21,574 nt of DNA from Betaproteobacteria bacterium (GCA_947456915.1 CANGUQ010000007.1:1-21574); one strand, 5' to 3'. Shown: positions 1 to 8,416, counted from the first letter of the stretch. Notes: generated from the letters alone by a model not told the origin. Translations and numbers: made by a program.

Positions 1-773
1 ACCGGCCGGGCGCCAACGGCAACATCGGCTCGGAACTGGTCGCGAAATCCCCGGCCGACGGCTACACGCTGCTGATGGGCGGCATCGGCCCGCAGGCGCT
101 GTCGGTCGGGTTGTATCCGAATCTGCCGTTCGATCCGATCCGCGACTTCGATGCGATCTCGCTCGTTGCCGTGCAGCCGAACCTGCTCGCCGTGCACGCT
201 TCGGTACCGGTGAAGTCGCTGAAGGAATTCATCGCCTTCGCCAAGGCGCGCCCGGGGCAGATCGCCTACGCCTCCAACGGCAGCGGCAGCCCGCAGCACC
301 TGGCCGCCGAGCAGCTCAGGCTGCTCACCGGCATCGACATCGTCCACGTTCCGTTCAAGGGCGCAGGCCCGGCGCTCACCGCGCTGCTCTCGGGCGAAGT
401 GGCCGTCGCGTTCAATGTGATCATCTCGCCGATCCCGCACGTGCGCACCGGCAAGCTGCGCGCACTCGGGCTCGCCAGCGAGCGACGCTCGTCGATCGCA
501 CCGGAAGTGCCGACGATGACCGAACTCGGGTTGCCGATCTCCATCGACACCTGGTACGGACTGTATGCACCCGCCGGCACGCCGAAGGAGATCATCACGC
601 GCATCTCGGCCGACGCAGTGAAGATCGCCGGCATGGCCGAAGTGCGCGAGAAGGCCTCCAGCCAGGGCATCGAGATGATCGGCGGCGACGCCGCGCGTCT
701 GGCCGCATTCACGAAGTCGGAGATCGCGCGCTGGAGCAAGGTGATCAAGCAGGCGAAGCTCACGGTGGACTGA
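1..773 (+). CDS. Bug/TctC-family periplasmic substrate-binding protein, 5'-truncated by the window edge
   Basis: The reading frame is already open at base 3 and ends with TGA at 771-773, so about 256 residues of the C-terminal part are present and the signal peptide and first strand lie outside. The visible start, RPGANGNIGSELVAKSPADG, is the conserved N-terminal block of the family. It is followed by the usual YASNGSGSPQHLAAE ligand-binding segment, HVPFKGAGPALTALLSG, and the WYGLYAPAGTPKEI block. Family proteins (about 320-330 residues) bind small carboxylates or similar compounds in the periplasm, sometimes for a TctAB permease; no permease gene is seen here. The first internal ATG (base 75) is not the true start. 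The family call is secure; the ligand is unknown. Confidence 0.95.
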   Translation, partial: RPGANGNIGSELVAKSPADGYTLLMGGIGPQALSVGLYPNLPFDPIRDFDAISLVAVQPNLLAVHASVPVKSLKEFIAFAKARPGQIAYASNGSGSPQHLAAEQLRLLTGIDIVHVPFKGAGPALTALLSGEVAVAFNVIISPIPHVRTGKLRALGLASERRSSIAPEVPTMTELGLPISIDTWYGLYAPAGTPKEIITRISADAVKIAGMAEVREKASSQGIEMIGGDAARLAAFTKSEIARWSKVIKQAKLTVD

Positions 774-826
774 GCCTGAACGCTCCCCTGCGTGCCACCG
801 CGATCGCCCGGGTTCGCGCTGCTTCG

Positions 827-852
827 GGCGCCGGTGCCCACGCACCGGCGCC
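827..852. terminator. Strong hairpin after the binding-protein gene, probable terminator
   Basis: A perfect 11-bp inverted repeat (GGCGCCGGTGC / GCACCGGCGCC) flanks a CCAC tetraloop, 53 bases after the stop of the upstream gene. There is no T-run behind it, so it is not a textbook intrinsic terminator, but position and stability fit transcript termination or 3'-end protection. Confidence 0.55.
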
Positions 853-1185
853 GGCGCGCAGGGAGGACAGCGCGCGACCGTGACGGCGAGGTCGATGCCG
901 TGCGCGGCGCCGCACGGCAGCACACCGGATGATCGACCGCGGGGCACGAGTGATGCCGCCGGCGAACGCTGGCGCCAGGGGACTGCGTACTCGCCTCGGC
1001 GCATGCAGTGCGCGGCAGACGAGCGTGCGCATGAAGTCACTCAGCCTATCGATCTCGTGCTTGCACAAGGCGTGCCGATCGCGGTCTGCGATCGCGCCAG
1101 CCGTTGCGCGCGGTACGCAACGGCGGGATGATCCGAAGCGGTGGAAGGCGGATTCGCACCGCTCGCGCAGCAGGCTGACCGTGGT
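853..1185. other. Region without a recognisable gene
   Basis: Several frames are open here, but the translations are rich in Arg, Ala and Cys with no recognisable domain, as expected for GC-rich non-coding DNA. This is where the missing N-terminal half of the downstream permease should be, and I could not find it in any frame. The region may be the scar of that deletion. Confidence 0.5.
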
Positions 1186-1666
1186 CGGCGCAAGGCTGGG
1201 CGCAGACCGTGGCCGCGGCATCCTGCTGCTGCTCGGCGGCATGACGATCGGCTATCTCGCCACCGAGCCGCAGTGGAAACAGATCCAGCCGTTCTGCGAG
1301 GGTCTGTTTCGCGGCATGCTCACGCTGTTCCTGCTCGAGATGGGCATCACCGCAGCGCGGCAGGCGCAGGCGTTCCGTGCGGTCGGACCGTTCATGCTCG
1401 CCTTCGGCATCCTAATGCCTGTCGTCAACGGCGTGACTGGAGTCACCCTGGGTCACACCATCGGGCTGGGCGTGGGCGGTGCATTCGTGTTCGGTGCCAT
1501 CTGTGCGAGCGCCTCGTTCATCGACGCGCCGGCAGCCTGCCGCGCGTCCCTGCCCGAGGCCAACCCCGGCATCTAGCTCACGTCGTCGCTGGGCGTCACG
1601 CTGCCATTCAACCTGCTGGTCGGCTTGCCGCTCTACTACCAGTACGCGAAGTGGCTGACGGCCTGA
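1186..1666 (+). pseudogene. Remnant of an SbtA-like (DUF897) sodium-dependent bicarbonate permease, C-terminal half with in-frame TAG
   Basis: From about base 1198 the frame encodes a hydrophobic stretch matching the second half of the SbtA/DUF897 family: LLLLGGMTIGYLA, FRGMLTLFLLEMGITAA, GPFMLAFGILMP, then ASASFIDAPAACRASLPEAN. At 1574-1576 a TAG interrupts the frame. Beyond it the same frame continues with LTSSLGVTLPFNLLVGLPLY and QYAKWLTA to a natural TGA at 1664-1666. The stop sits where the family has an aromatic residue (NPGIYLT or similar), so one TAC/TAT-to-TAG change explains it. The N-terminal half, about 150-170 residues, is also missing, so the gene is broken at both levels. Intact members transport bicarbonate or related anions across the inner membrane. 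The 1186 boundary is approximate. Confidence 0.8.
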
Positions 1667-1968
1667 GAAACGTGCCGGCTGCTCGTCGTCGCCGGCCCCA
1701 CGCCACGCGGCCTCGGGCCAGCTCGCGTGACCCGTCGGGATCGCGCTCGCACGGCGTCACGGCATGACCTGCCTGCCCGCCCGCACCAGACCCGATCGAC
1801 ACGGGACTGGCGGGTCGGCCCGCGCACCCGGGGTCCGGTCACCCGCTACGACGCAAGCCCGCGGGCCTCGACGCTCGTCCAGGCCTGGCGGATCGATGCA
1901 GGGCGCACGACGGTCCGCTTGAGCGTATCGACCGACGCCTCACGCAGCGGCGACCGCCCGGGGCCGTG
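1667..1968. other. Convergent intergenic region, no gene seen
   Basis: This lies between the end of the permease remnant (plus strand) and the end of a binding-protein gene (minus strand). Translations in all frames are low-complexity and Arg-rich. A weak GCCGGC/GCCGGC stem occurs at 1674-1696 and a 4-bp stem at 1947-1957; neither is strong enough to call a terminator. Confidence 0.5.
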
Positions 1969-2946
1969 TCAGTCGGCCTTGGCGCCGGATATCCTGACCA
2001 CTTCGCGCCACTTGACGATCTCGGCCTGCAGAAAGCTCGCCAGAACTTCCGGGGTGCTGCCGATGACTTCGGCGGTTCCCTCGACCGACAGCACGGACTT
2101 GACTGCCGGCGACTGCAGCACCTTGTTGATCGAGTTGCTGAGCACGGAGATCACGTCTTTCGGCGTATCGGCTGGCGCGAAGAAGCCGTACCACCCGGCC
2201 GCCACCGCGTTGGGCACGCCAGCCTCGGCCAGCGTGGGCGTGTCCGGAAATGCAGGAATCCTCTGATTGCTGGTGACCGCCAGAGCACGAAGCTTGCCGG
2301 ACCGGATGTGCCGGAACACATCGGTCGCAGTACCGAACAGCATGTTCGTCTCGCCAGCCAGAATCGCCAGGACGGCCGGGCCACTGCCCTTGTAGGGGAT
2401 GTGGTTGAGCTTCACCCTCGCGGCAGAGGCGAACATCTCGGCGGCGAGGTGGGCGGACGTTCCCGACCCCGCGGAGGCGTAGTTCAGGGTTCCGGGCTTT
2501 GCGCTGGCTGCAGCGACCAGATCGGCCACGCTTCTGAGCGCAGAGCCTGCCGGCACCACCAGGATGTTCGGCGCGGTCGCTGCCAGGGAGATCGGCGCGA
2601 AGTCCTTGACCGGATCGTATGGAAGCTTGCTGAACAGGCTGGGATTGATCGAGTGGGGACCGATGCCACCGACCATGATCGTGTACCCGTTGGGCGCGGC
2701 CCTGGCGACGAACTCGGTGCCGAGAATTCCGCTCGCACCGGCCTTGTTCTCGACGATGACCGACTGCCCCAGCACCTCGGCGAGCCGCGGTGCCACCACC
2801 CGGGCAATCGAATCGTAGTACCCCCCTGGCGCATAGGGCACCACGACGGTGATCAGGCGATTGGGATACGCCTGCTGTGCCGCGGCCGCGCCGATCAGGG
2901 CAAGCCAGCCGAGGACGAGCATCGAAAACGATCGAAACATGTTCAT
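1969..2946 (-). CDS. Bug/TctC-family periplasmic substrate-binding protein
   Basis: 325 residues, the usual family length. The N-terminus (MNMFRSF, then hydrophobic to IGAAAAQQA) is a clear Sec signal peptide. The mature part has the family blocks ITVVVPYAPGGYYDSIAR, GQSVIVENKAGASGILG, NYASAGSGTSAHLAAE, HIPYKGSGPAVLAILAGE and WYGFFAPADTPKDV. The frame is open further upstream to an ATG at 3048, but that would overlap the preceding hydrolase gene. The ATG at 2944-2946 has a good ribosome binding site and places the signal peptide at the very N-terminus. It is last in the molybdenum hydroxylase operon, 52 bases after the hydrolase, and probably delivers the substrate or a related compound. The ligand cannot be deduced. 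Confidence 0.95.
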   Translation of the reverse strand: MNMFRSFSMLVLGWLALIGAAAAQQAYPNRLITVVVPYAPGGYYDSIARVVAPRLAEVLGQSVIVENKAGASGILGTEFVARAAPNGYTIMVGGIGPHSINPSLFSKLPYDPVKDFAPISLAATAPNILVVPAGSALRSVADLVAAASAKPGTLNYASAGSGTSAHLAAEMFASAARVKLNHIPYKGSGPAVLAILAGETNMLFGTATDVFRHIRSGKLRALAVTSNQRIPAFPDTPTLAEAGVPNAVAAGWYGFFAPADTPKDVISVLSNSINKVLQSPAVKSVLSVEGTAEVIGSTPEVLASFLQAEIVKWREVVRISGAKAD

Positions 2947-2950
2947 GGGA

Positions 2951-2957
2951 CACCTCC
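2951..2957 (-). promoter_or_regulatory. Ribosome binding site that fixes the start at 2946
   Basis: On the minus strand GGAGGTG precedes the ATG at 2946, with six bases between GGAGG and the ATG. It supports this start over the longer open frame to 3048. Confidence 0.75.
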
Positions 2958-2998
2958 GTGCATGATCGCCACACACACCCGGCAAGACGACTGCACCT

Positions 2999-3811
2999 TC
3001 AGGCAGGCGGCGGCAGATGATCGAGAAACTTCCGCAGGGCGACGGCACATTCCCGGCTGTGCGAGTAGGGCATTCCGTGGCGTGAACCGGCGATGACCTG
3101 CAGCTGCGCCCTCTGCAGACGGCGATAGAGATCGACCGCGATTTCGACCGGGATGAACGGGCTGTCGTCGGGATGCAGGATCAGCACCGGACAGGCGATC
3201 TCGCCCAGTCGCGGCCTGAGGTCGGTCCCGACGAGCACCGTCAGCAGGTTCATGATCGAGGCATGCTCCCACGCCTCTTGCACCTTGCCGTACCACGCCC
3301 GTTGCCGGGGCGAGAGGGCACCGGGGTGGAAGCGCTGCTGCATGAAGTCGTCGGACCAGGCCTTGATGCCGCCGGTTCGAATCTGTTCGTCCCACGCCCG
3401 GACGCGCTCGATGGACGAACCCACGTGTCCGCCATTGCTGACGGTGATGCTGGCGCATCGATCCGGGAAACCGATCGCCGCCTCGAGCGCGATCGTGCCC
3501 CCGATGGACTCGCCGACCAGGTGCACCGGACCCGGCCCCACCGCGTCGGCTACTGCAATCGCATCGGCGGCGAGGTTTCTCAGACACCACTGGAAGTCCG
3601 GCGCCGACTCCCGCGACAGGCCGTATCCCCTCAGATCGAAGCTGACCACACGGTAGCCGCCGATCAGGTGGGGAAGCCAGTCGCGCCAGATCGCACGGTG
3701 CGCGCCGATCCCGTGGATGAACAGGACCGTTGCGGGATCGGTCGAGGCTGGCGCCACCGCGTCGATGACCTCGTAGTGGATCGCGCTGTTGAAGCTGATC
3801 GCTTGCGGCAT
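2999..3811 (-). CDS. Alpha/beta-fold hydrolase
   Basis: 270 residues with a complete alpha/beta hydrolase layout. The oxyanion-hole motif HGIGAHR is at 33-39, FDLRGYGLS at 58-66, the nucleophile elbow GESIGG gives Ser102, the acid is probably Asp215 or Asp216 (HPDDSPF), and the catalytic His is His245 (GSRHGMP). No signal peptide is seen, so it is probably cytoplasmic. It lies 43 bases after the molybdopterin subunit and 52 bases before the binding-protein gene, in the same operon. It could be an enol-lactone hydrolase (PcaD-like), an amidase/esterase or a C-C bond hydrolase acting after hydroxylation; the fold does not say which. The start at 3811 has no strong ribosome binding site, but the N-terminus fits the fold. 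Confidence 0.9.
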   Translation of the reverse strand: MPQAISFNSAIHYEVIDAVAPASTDPATVLFIHGIGAHRAIWRDWLPHLIGGYRVVSFDLRGYGLSRESAPDFQWCLRNLAADAIAVADAVGPGPVHLVGESIGGTIALEAAIGFPDRCASITVSNGGHVGSSIERVRAWDEQIRTGGIKAWSDDFMQQRFHPGALSPRQRAWYGKVQEAWEHASIMNLLTVLVGTDLRPRLGEIACPVLILHPDDSPFIPVEIAVDLYRRLQRAQLQVIAGSRHGMPYSHSRECAVALRKFLDHLPPPA

Positions 3812-3854
3812 GGCAGTACGGAACCCGGATCAGGCCGGCGATGGAAGTGAGGGA

Positions 3855-6236
3855 CTAGGCATTGCCGTGAGCCGCTGACGGCGGCAGCGCGGCAGGTCCG
3901 TGGATCGCACGCAGGATGCGCTCGGGCGTGGCGGGCATCTCGACGTGACGAACGCCGTATTCGGACAGGGCGTGGGTGATGGCGTTGATCACGGCCCCCA
4001 GCGCCGGAGTCGTCCCGCCTTCGCCCCCGGGCCGGATGCCGAGAGGATGACTGGAACTCGGCACCTCGCTGATCAGGGTCGAGAAGAAGGGAAAGGCGTC
4101 CGCCCGCGGCATGGCGTAGTCCATGAAGGACCCCGACAGCAGTTGCCCGGTGGCGGCTTCGTAGAAGCATTGCTCCATCAGGGCCTGGCCTGCGCCCTGT
4201 GCGATGCCGCCATGCGTCTGTCCGTCGACGATCATCGGATTGATGGCCACGCCGACGTCATCGACTGCGGCATAGCTGCAGATCTGCACGGTCCCCAGTT
4301 GTGGATCGATCTCCACTTCGCAGACGTGACTGCCGTAGGGAAAGGCAGGTGTGTTGCTGGTGATGTCCGACACGGCGTGCAATCCGGCAGCCGACTCGCT
4401 CGCCGCCTGCTCGCGGGCCGCGGCTGCCGCGGCCACCTCGAACAAGCCGAGCGACGCACTGCCGTTCGCGCGCACGAAGCGCCCCCGCTCGAAGCGAATG
4501 TCCTCGGGCGGGGATCCCAGCGCGGCGGCGGCGATCCGGCGGCCTTGCGCGATGATGTCCTGCACGCACTCGAAGATCACCATGCTGGCAAAGCGCATTC
4601 CCCGGCCCGAATGGGTACCGCCACCGACCTTGACGAAGGCCGTGTCACCGGTGAGGATGCGCACGCTGTCGATCGGCACATCGAGCCACTGCGTGACCAG
4701 TTGCGCGAAACTGGTCTCGTGGCCCTGGCCCGTGGACACTGTCCCGATGATCACGTCTACCCGGCCATCGGCGCGCACGGTCATCTCGGCGCGCTCTCTG
4801 GGAGCGCCGGTGCCCGTGTCCACGTAATTGGCCACACCGATGCCTCGACACCTGCCCTGGCTGCGGGAGTGCTGCCGGCGCAGCTCGAAGTTGTCCCAGT
4901 CCCCCAGACGCAAGGCGGCTTGCATCGACTCCAGGTAGTCGCCGTTGTCGTAGACCATGCCGAACGGATTGACGTAGGGCAGTTCGTGAGGCGCGATCAG
5001 ATTGCGCCGACGCAGCTCGATGCGGTCGAAGCCGCATTCCAGTGCAGCCAGATCGATCAGGCGCTCCATCACGTACATGACCTCGGGGCGGCCCGCGCTG
5101 CGATAGGGGCGCGTCGGAGGGGTATTGCTGAGGACGGCCCTGACCCGGAAATCGACCACCGGGACCCGGTACAGGCTGGTCATGATCTCCACGCCCTTCT
5201 GCATCGGCTGGAAGCTGACCGTGTAGGCGCCCAGATTGCTGATGTTCGATCCACGCATCGCGAGGAAGTTGCCGTCCTCGTCCAGCGCGAGCTCAGCCGT
5301 GACCACCAGATCGCGACCCTGGTAATCGCCGAGAAAGCCCTCGCTGCGATCACTGGTCCACTTGACCGGGCACCCGGCCTTGCTCGCTGCCCACGTGGTG
5401 ATCGCACACTCCGGGTCGAGTACTCCACGCGAACCGAAATGTCCGCCCACGTCGCCGACGACCACGCGGATCGACTCCGGCGCCACGCCCAGGACCGTCG
5501 CCAGATCGTTCTTGACGCGAACGGCGCCGCTGCAGCAGGTGTGGACCAGATAGGTCCGCGCGACGGGGTCGTAACTTGCGAGGGTCGAGCGCGGCTCCAT
5601 CGGAACCCCGGTCACCCGCTGTATCCACGTGTCGAGGTGAACGACATGAGCCGCGTCCTCGAAGATCGCGGCGGCCTTTGCGGGCTCCCCCAGGCGCGCG
5701 TCGATGCAGACGTTCGAGTCCAGATGGTCCCAGAGGCTCGTGACACCGGGCTCGACCGCAGCACGCGTGCTCGTCACCGACGGCAGGACCTCGTAGTCCA
5801 CATCGACGAGTTCGGCGCCGTCCCTGGCCAGCTCGACGCTGCGGCCGATGACGACCGCCACCACCTCACCCACGTGACGGACACGGTCGTGCGCCATGGC
5901 GTGATGAGCCGATGTCCTGATCGGCGAGCCGTCCTGATTGACGATCGGAATGTCGGCGGTACCCAGCCCGAACGGCGTGTGGGGGATCGCCGTGACGCCG
6001 TCGGCCAGCATGTCCTCGCCAGTGAACACGGCGACGATGCCGTCGAGCGCCCGCGCCGCCTGCGTGCGGACACGGAGCACGCGGGCATGCGCGTGGGGCG
6101 ATCGCACCATCACTGCGTATGCCTGTCCATCGATCGAGACGTCGTCGCTGAAGCGCCCACGGCCGGTGATCAGCCGCAAGTCCTCCTTGCGCACCACCGA
6201 CGCACCGATGCCGTTCGCCACGGGCGCGGCGTTCAT
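3855..6236 (-). CDS. Molybdenum hydroxylase, molybdopterin-binding large subunit (xanthine dehydrogenase / CoxL-like family)
   Basis: 793 residues, typical for this family. The N-terminal domain starts with SVVRKEDLRLITGRGRF and contains RSPHAHARV. The cofactor region includes VVVGDVGGHFGSRG (GDVGG from residue 261). The segment corresponding to the CO dehydrogenase active-site loop reads PYRSAGRPE at 377-385, without the Cys of true form I CO dehydrogenase. The conserved C-terminal GGEGG segment gives the probable catalytic base Glu739. The enzyme would hydroxylate a heterocycle or aldehyde with water as oxygen donor. Its ATG overlaps the stop of the FAD subunit by four bases, implying translational coupling. 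No cofactor-insertion chaperone (XdhC/CoxF type) gene is in the window. Substrate unknown; a CO dehydrogenase role is unlikely. Confidence 0.95.
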   Translation of the reverse strand: MNAAPVANGIGASVVRKEDLRLITGRGRFSDDVSIDGQAYAVMVRSPHAHARVLRVRTQAARALDGIVAVFTGEDMLADGVTAIPHTPFGLGTADIPIVNQDGSPIRTSAHHAMAHDRVRHVGEVVAVVIGRSVELARDGAELVDVDYEVLPSVTSTRAAVEPGVTSLWDHLDSNVCIDARLGEPAKAAAIFEDAAHVVHLDTWIQRVTGVPMEPRSTLASYDPVARTYLVHTCCSGAVRVKNDLATVLGVAPESIRVVVGDVGGHFGSRGVLDPECAITTWAASKAGCPVKWTSDRSEGFLGDYQGRDLVVTAELALDEDGNFLAMRGSNISNLGAYTVSFQPMQKGVEIMTSLYRVPVVDFRVRAVLSNTPPTRPYRSAGRPEVMYVMERLIDLAALECGFDRIELRRRNLIAPHELPYVNPFGMVYDNGDYLESMQAALRLGDWDNFELRRQHSRSQGRCRGIGVANYVDTGTGAPRERAEMTVRADGRVDVIIGTVSTGQGHETSFAQLVTQWLDVPIDSVRILTGDTAFVKVGGGTHSGRGMRFASMVIFECVQDIIAQGRRIAAAALGSPPEDIRFERGRFVRANGSASLGLFEVAAAAAAREQAASESAAGLHAVSDITSNTPAFPYGSHVCEVEIDPQLGTVQICSYAAVDDVGVAINPMIVDGQTHGGIAQGAGQALMEQCFYEAATGQLLSGSFMDYAMPRADAFPFFSTLISEVPSSSHPLGIRPGGEGGTTPALGAVINAITHALSEYGVRHVEMPATPERILRAIHGPAALPPSAAHGNA

Positions 6237-7057
6237 CCCTGCCCCCTTTCGCCGCCGGAGCGAACGGCATCAGCGAGTGCCTTCTTCGCCAGCGGCCTGA
6301 AGCAGAGCGCACGGTATTCGGCACTGCCGTGAATGTCGGCCATGAGCTGCACGGGATCCAGACTGACTTCGTCCAGAGCCGCCGGGTCGAAGCGGCGGCT
6401 CAGGGCCGCCTCGGCGGCCTCCACCCTGAATACCCGCGGGCCGGCTCCGGTAACGGCCACCCGAACCTCGTCGCTTGCACTCCTTGCCACCATCACGCCC
6501 ATGACGGCGAAGCGCGACGCCGGGTGCCTCAGCTTGGCGTAACCGGCGCAGCGCGGCACCGGGAAGCGCACCTCGGTGATGATCTCGTCGGGCGCGAGCG
6601 CAGTCTCGTAGAGCCCCGTGAAGAACGCCTGCGCTGCGATCTCCCGGCGCTGGGTGACGATCAGCGCATCGAGGGCGAGCACCGCGGCAGGGTAATCCGC
6701 CGCAGGATCCGCGTTGGCGACCGAGCCCCCGACCGTGCCGCGATTGCGGACCATCGGATCGCCGATGCCTGCGGCGAGGCGTGCCAGGCCGGGAACCAGG
6801 GACTGGACCAGCGCGGAGGACGCCACTGCGGCATGCGTCGTCATGGCGCCAAGAGCGAGCATCGCTGCGTCGTGCCGGATGCCGGCAAGGGGCGCGATCG
6901 CACCGAGGTCGATCAGCGCCGGGGTTCTGGCAAGCCGCAGCTTCAGGCTCGGCAGCAGGCTCATGCCGCCGGCCAGCAGCCTCGCTTCCGCGTCCGACTG
7001 CAGCAGCTCGGCCGCCTGCGCAAGGTGTGTGGGTTGGTGATACGCGAAGTCGTACAT
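6233..7057 (-). CDS. Molybdenum hydroxylase, FAD-binding middle subunit (CoxM-like)
   Basis: 274 residues, the normal size for a separate FAD subunit. The first FAD motif is AGGMSLLP at 29-36 and the second is NRGTVGGSVANADP at 105-118, followed by AADYPA. The C-terminal part has the CO dehydrogenase flavoprotein domain (RFAVMGVMVA, VAVTGAGPRVFRV). It would pass electrons from the iron-sulfur subunit via FAD to an acceptor. It begins 35 bases after the 2Fe-2S subunit and overlaps the large subunit by four bases. The S-M-L order is one of the two common arrangements in this superfamily. Confidence 0.95.
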   Translation of the reverse strand: MYDFAYHQPTHLAQAAELLQSDAEARLLAGGMSLLPSLKLRLARTPALIDLGAIAPLAGIRHDAAMLALGAMTTHAAVASSALVQSLVPGLARLAAGIGDPMVRNRGTVGGSVANADPAADYPAAVLALDALIVTQRREIAAQAFFTGLYETALAPDEIITEVRFPVPRCAGYAKLRHPASRFAVMGVMVARSASDEVRVAVTGAGPRVFRVEAAEAALSRRFDPAALDEVSLDPVQLMADIHGSAEYRALCFRPLAKKALADAVRSGGERGQG

Positions 7058-7092
7058 GGGTCCGGAGTGGCGCTGGTACGGTCAGTGCCCGA

Positions 7093-7614
7093 TCATCGCC
7101 CTGCGGCCGCGGGCGCAGCCCGCGCTGCAGCGCTCTGCTGCGTGGCCGCCGCCGAGTTTCTCGCGCCGCACTGGATCGCCTTGACGATGTTGTGATAACC
7201 GGTGCAGCGGCAGATGTTGCCCTCGAGCTGCTCCCGAATCGTGTGTTCGTCGAGTTCGTGCCCGAGACGACGCACCATGTCGACCGAGGACATGATCATT
7301 CCCGGGGTGCAGAAGCCGCACTGGAGCGCGTGGTTGTCGCGAAATGCAGCCTGCATCGGATGAAGCGCGCCGTCGCTGGCGAGGCCTTCGATGGTGGTCA
7401 CCGATCTGCCCCGGCACGCCACGGCCAGCACGCTGCACGACTTCACTGCGATGCCGTCGAGGTGAACGGTACAGGCACCGCACTGGCTCGTGTCACAGCC
7501 CACGTGCGTGCCGGTCAGCTTCAGGTGGTTGCGAAGGAAGTGCACCAGCAACGTACGGCCTTCCACGTCGGAATCGACTTCCTCGCCATTGACGATCATG
7601 TTGACTCTGTACAT
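7093..7614 (-). CDS. Molybdenum hydroxylase, 2Fe-2S small subunit (CoxS-like)
   Basis: 173 residues from the chosen start. The N-terminal plant-type cluster ligands are Cys40, Cys45, Cys48 and Cys60 (VGCDTSQCGACTVHLDG). The C-terminal cluster ligands are Cys99 and Cys102 (QCGFCTPG) and Cys135 and Cys137 (GNICRCTGY). All eight are present, so the electron path looks intact. The tail after residue 150 is Ala-rich and probably disordered. The frame is open to an ATG at 7686, but the extra 24 residues do not resemble the family; the ATG at 7614 follows GGGAGG, although at a short distance of three bases. A start at 7599 (MIVNGEE) is also possible. It is the first gene of the operon. Confidence 0.93.
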   Translation of the reverse strand: MYRVNMIVNGEEVDSDVEGRTLLVHFLRNHLKLTGTHVGCDTSQCGACTVHLDGIAVKSCSVLAVACRGRSVTTIEGLASDGALHPMQAAFRDNHALQCGFCTPGMIMSSVDMVRRLGHELDEHTIREQLEGNICRCTGYHNIVKAIQCGARNSAAATQQSAAARAAPAAAGR

Positions 7615-7960
7615 ATCCCTCCCGAGGCCCGCTCCGGTGCCCGCGTCGTCCGCATGCTGCCGCACGTCGCCGCTCGGGCGCGGCAACGGGCGACTTCCCG
7701 ATCCGCAACGCCCGACACCGGCGTTTCGCGGGCGACGTCCACGAACTCACCCGTACCCGGTCGTGCCGTACTCCTGCAGCGTGCCCCGACAGCCAGTCCC
7801 GATCGTCATGCGGTCGCAGTGATCGACCCGGCCACCACGCGCGCGCCCTGCCCGACGGTCCGAAGCCGTCCGAGCGCTGTTCTCCTCCCTCGACCGCTCG
7901 ACCCGTGCGCGGGAGATCCGTACCCCCTCGGCACGTCTCCCGCTTTCCCGTTCCTGCCTG

Positions 7961-7985
7961 CCAGGGCACAGCGCAGCTGCCCTGG
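7961..7985 (-). promoter_or_regulatory. Inverted repeat in the leader of the molybdenum hydroxylase operon, possible operator or hairpin
   Basis: A perfect 8-bp inverted repeat, CCAGGGCA / TGCCCTGG, flanks nine bases. It lies about 30-50 bases downstream of the expected transcription start of the candidate promoter at 8020-8047. That position suits a repressor operator or an RNA hairpin. No regulator gene is in the window, so the assignment is inference. Confidence 0.35.
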
Positions 7986-8019
7986 ACTGATCACGCCGGG
8001 AAGCGGTTTCCCTGACCGC

Positions 8020-8047
8020 ACTCTACTACCGAAGCCCGCATTGTCAA
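8020..8047 (-). promoter_or_regulatory. Candidate sigma-70 promoter for the molybdenum hydroxylase operon
   Basis: On the minus strand a perfect -35 TTGACA (8047-8042) is followed after 16 bases by TAGAGT (8025-8020), which matches four of the six -10 consensus bases. Transcription would start near 8013, leaving about 400 untranslated bases before the ATG at 7614. It is the best promoter-like match I noticed upstream of this operon; no scoring was possible. Confidence 0.45.
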
Positions 8048-8338
8048 CTGCGCTGCGCCACCGGATGACTCGAGGCCGAGGCACACGCGGTCGATCGTGC
8101 GTGGGGTCGGGAACACGCGCACGCGGGTTCGCGCGACGTGGCGCGTGACAGGACGGCATCTGCACTCCACAGTCGGAGGGGGCGTGCAATGGGCGACGAC
8201 GGCGCTCCCGAGCGCAGAGGAGGCGACGACCCGCCGCCGAGGCGTGCTCGACATTCGGCAAGGCGACACAACTCGGCGCAGCCGACCACGGCGTCGCCAA
8301 GCAGCCCTGCGCAGATTCGTCGCCTCGCCGGGCTGCGG

Positions 8339-8368
8339 TTGCTGCCGGCCTTTCCGCAGCGCTATCCT
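8339..8368 (+). promoter_or_regulatory. Weak candidate promoter for the lysozyme-like gene
   Basis: TTGCTG (8339-8344) and TATCCT (8363-8368) are separated by 18 bases, and the expected start of transcription (about 8375) leaves a leader of some 40 bases before the ATG at 8417. The 290 bases between this and the divergent promoter hold no recognisable gene. Confidence 0.3.
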
Positions 8369-8416
8369 TCGCGCGTCAGTGTGCTCATCCCTGCCTCGTT
8401 TTTCTCGCACCGGATC

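Noticed and set aside
3900..6332. An 810-codon open frame on the plus strand opposite the molybdopterin subunit gene
   Set aside because: It is exactly antisense to a well-conserved gene, its translation is rich in Arg, His and Asp with no domain, and such long antisense frames are expected at this GC content. The same applies to the long frames opposite the genes at 1969-2946, 8417-9502, 10528-11514 and 13744-15147.
3855..7614. True aerobic CO dehydrogenase (coxSML)
   Set aside because: The large subunit has PYRSAGR where form I CO dehydrogenase has a loop with a catalytic Cys, and no CoxD/E/F/G accessory genes are in the window. A general molybdenum hydroxylase is the safer call.
7615..8013. 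Molybdenum cofactor riboswitch in the leader of the hydroxylase operon
   Set aside because: The position is suggestive, but I could not recognise the conserved sequence or helices of that class by eye. Only a covariance-model search could support it.
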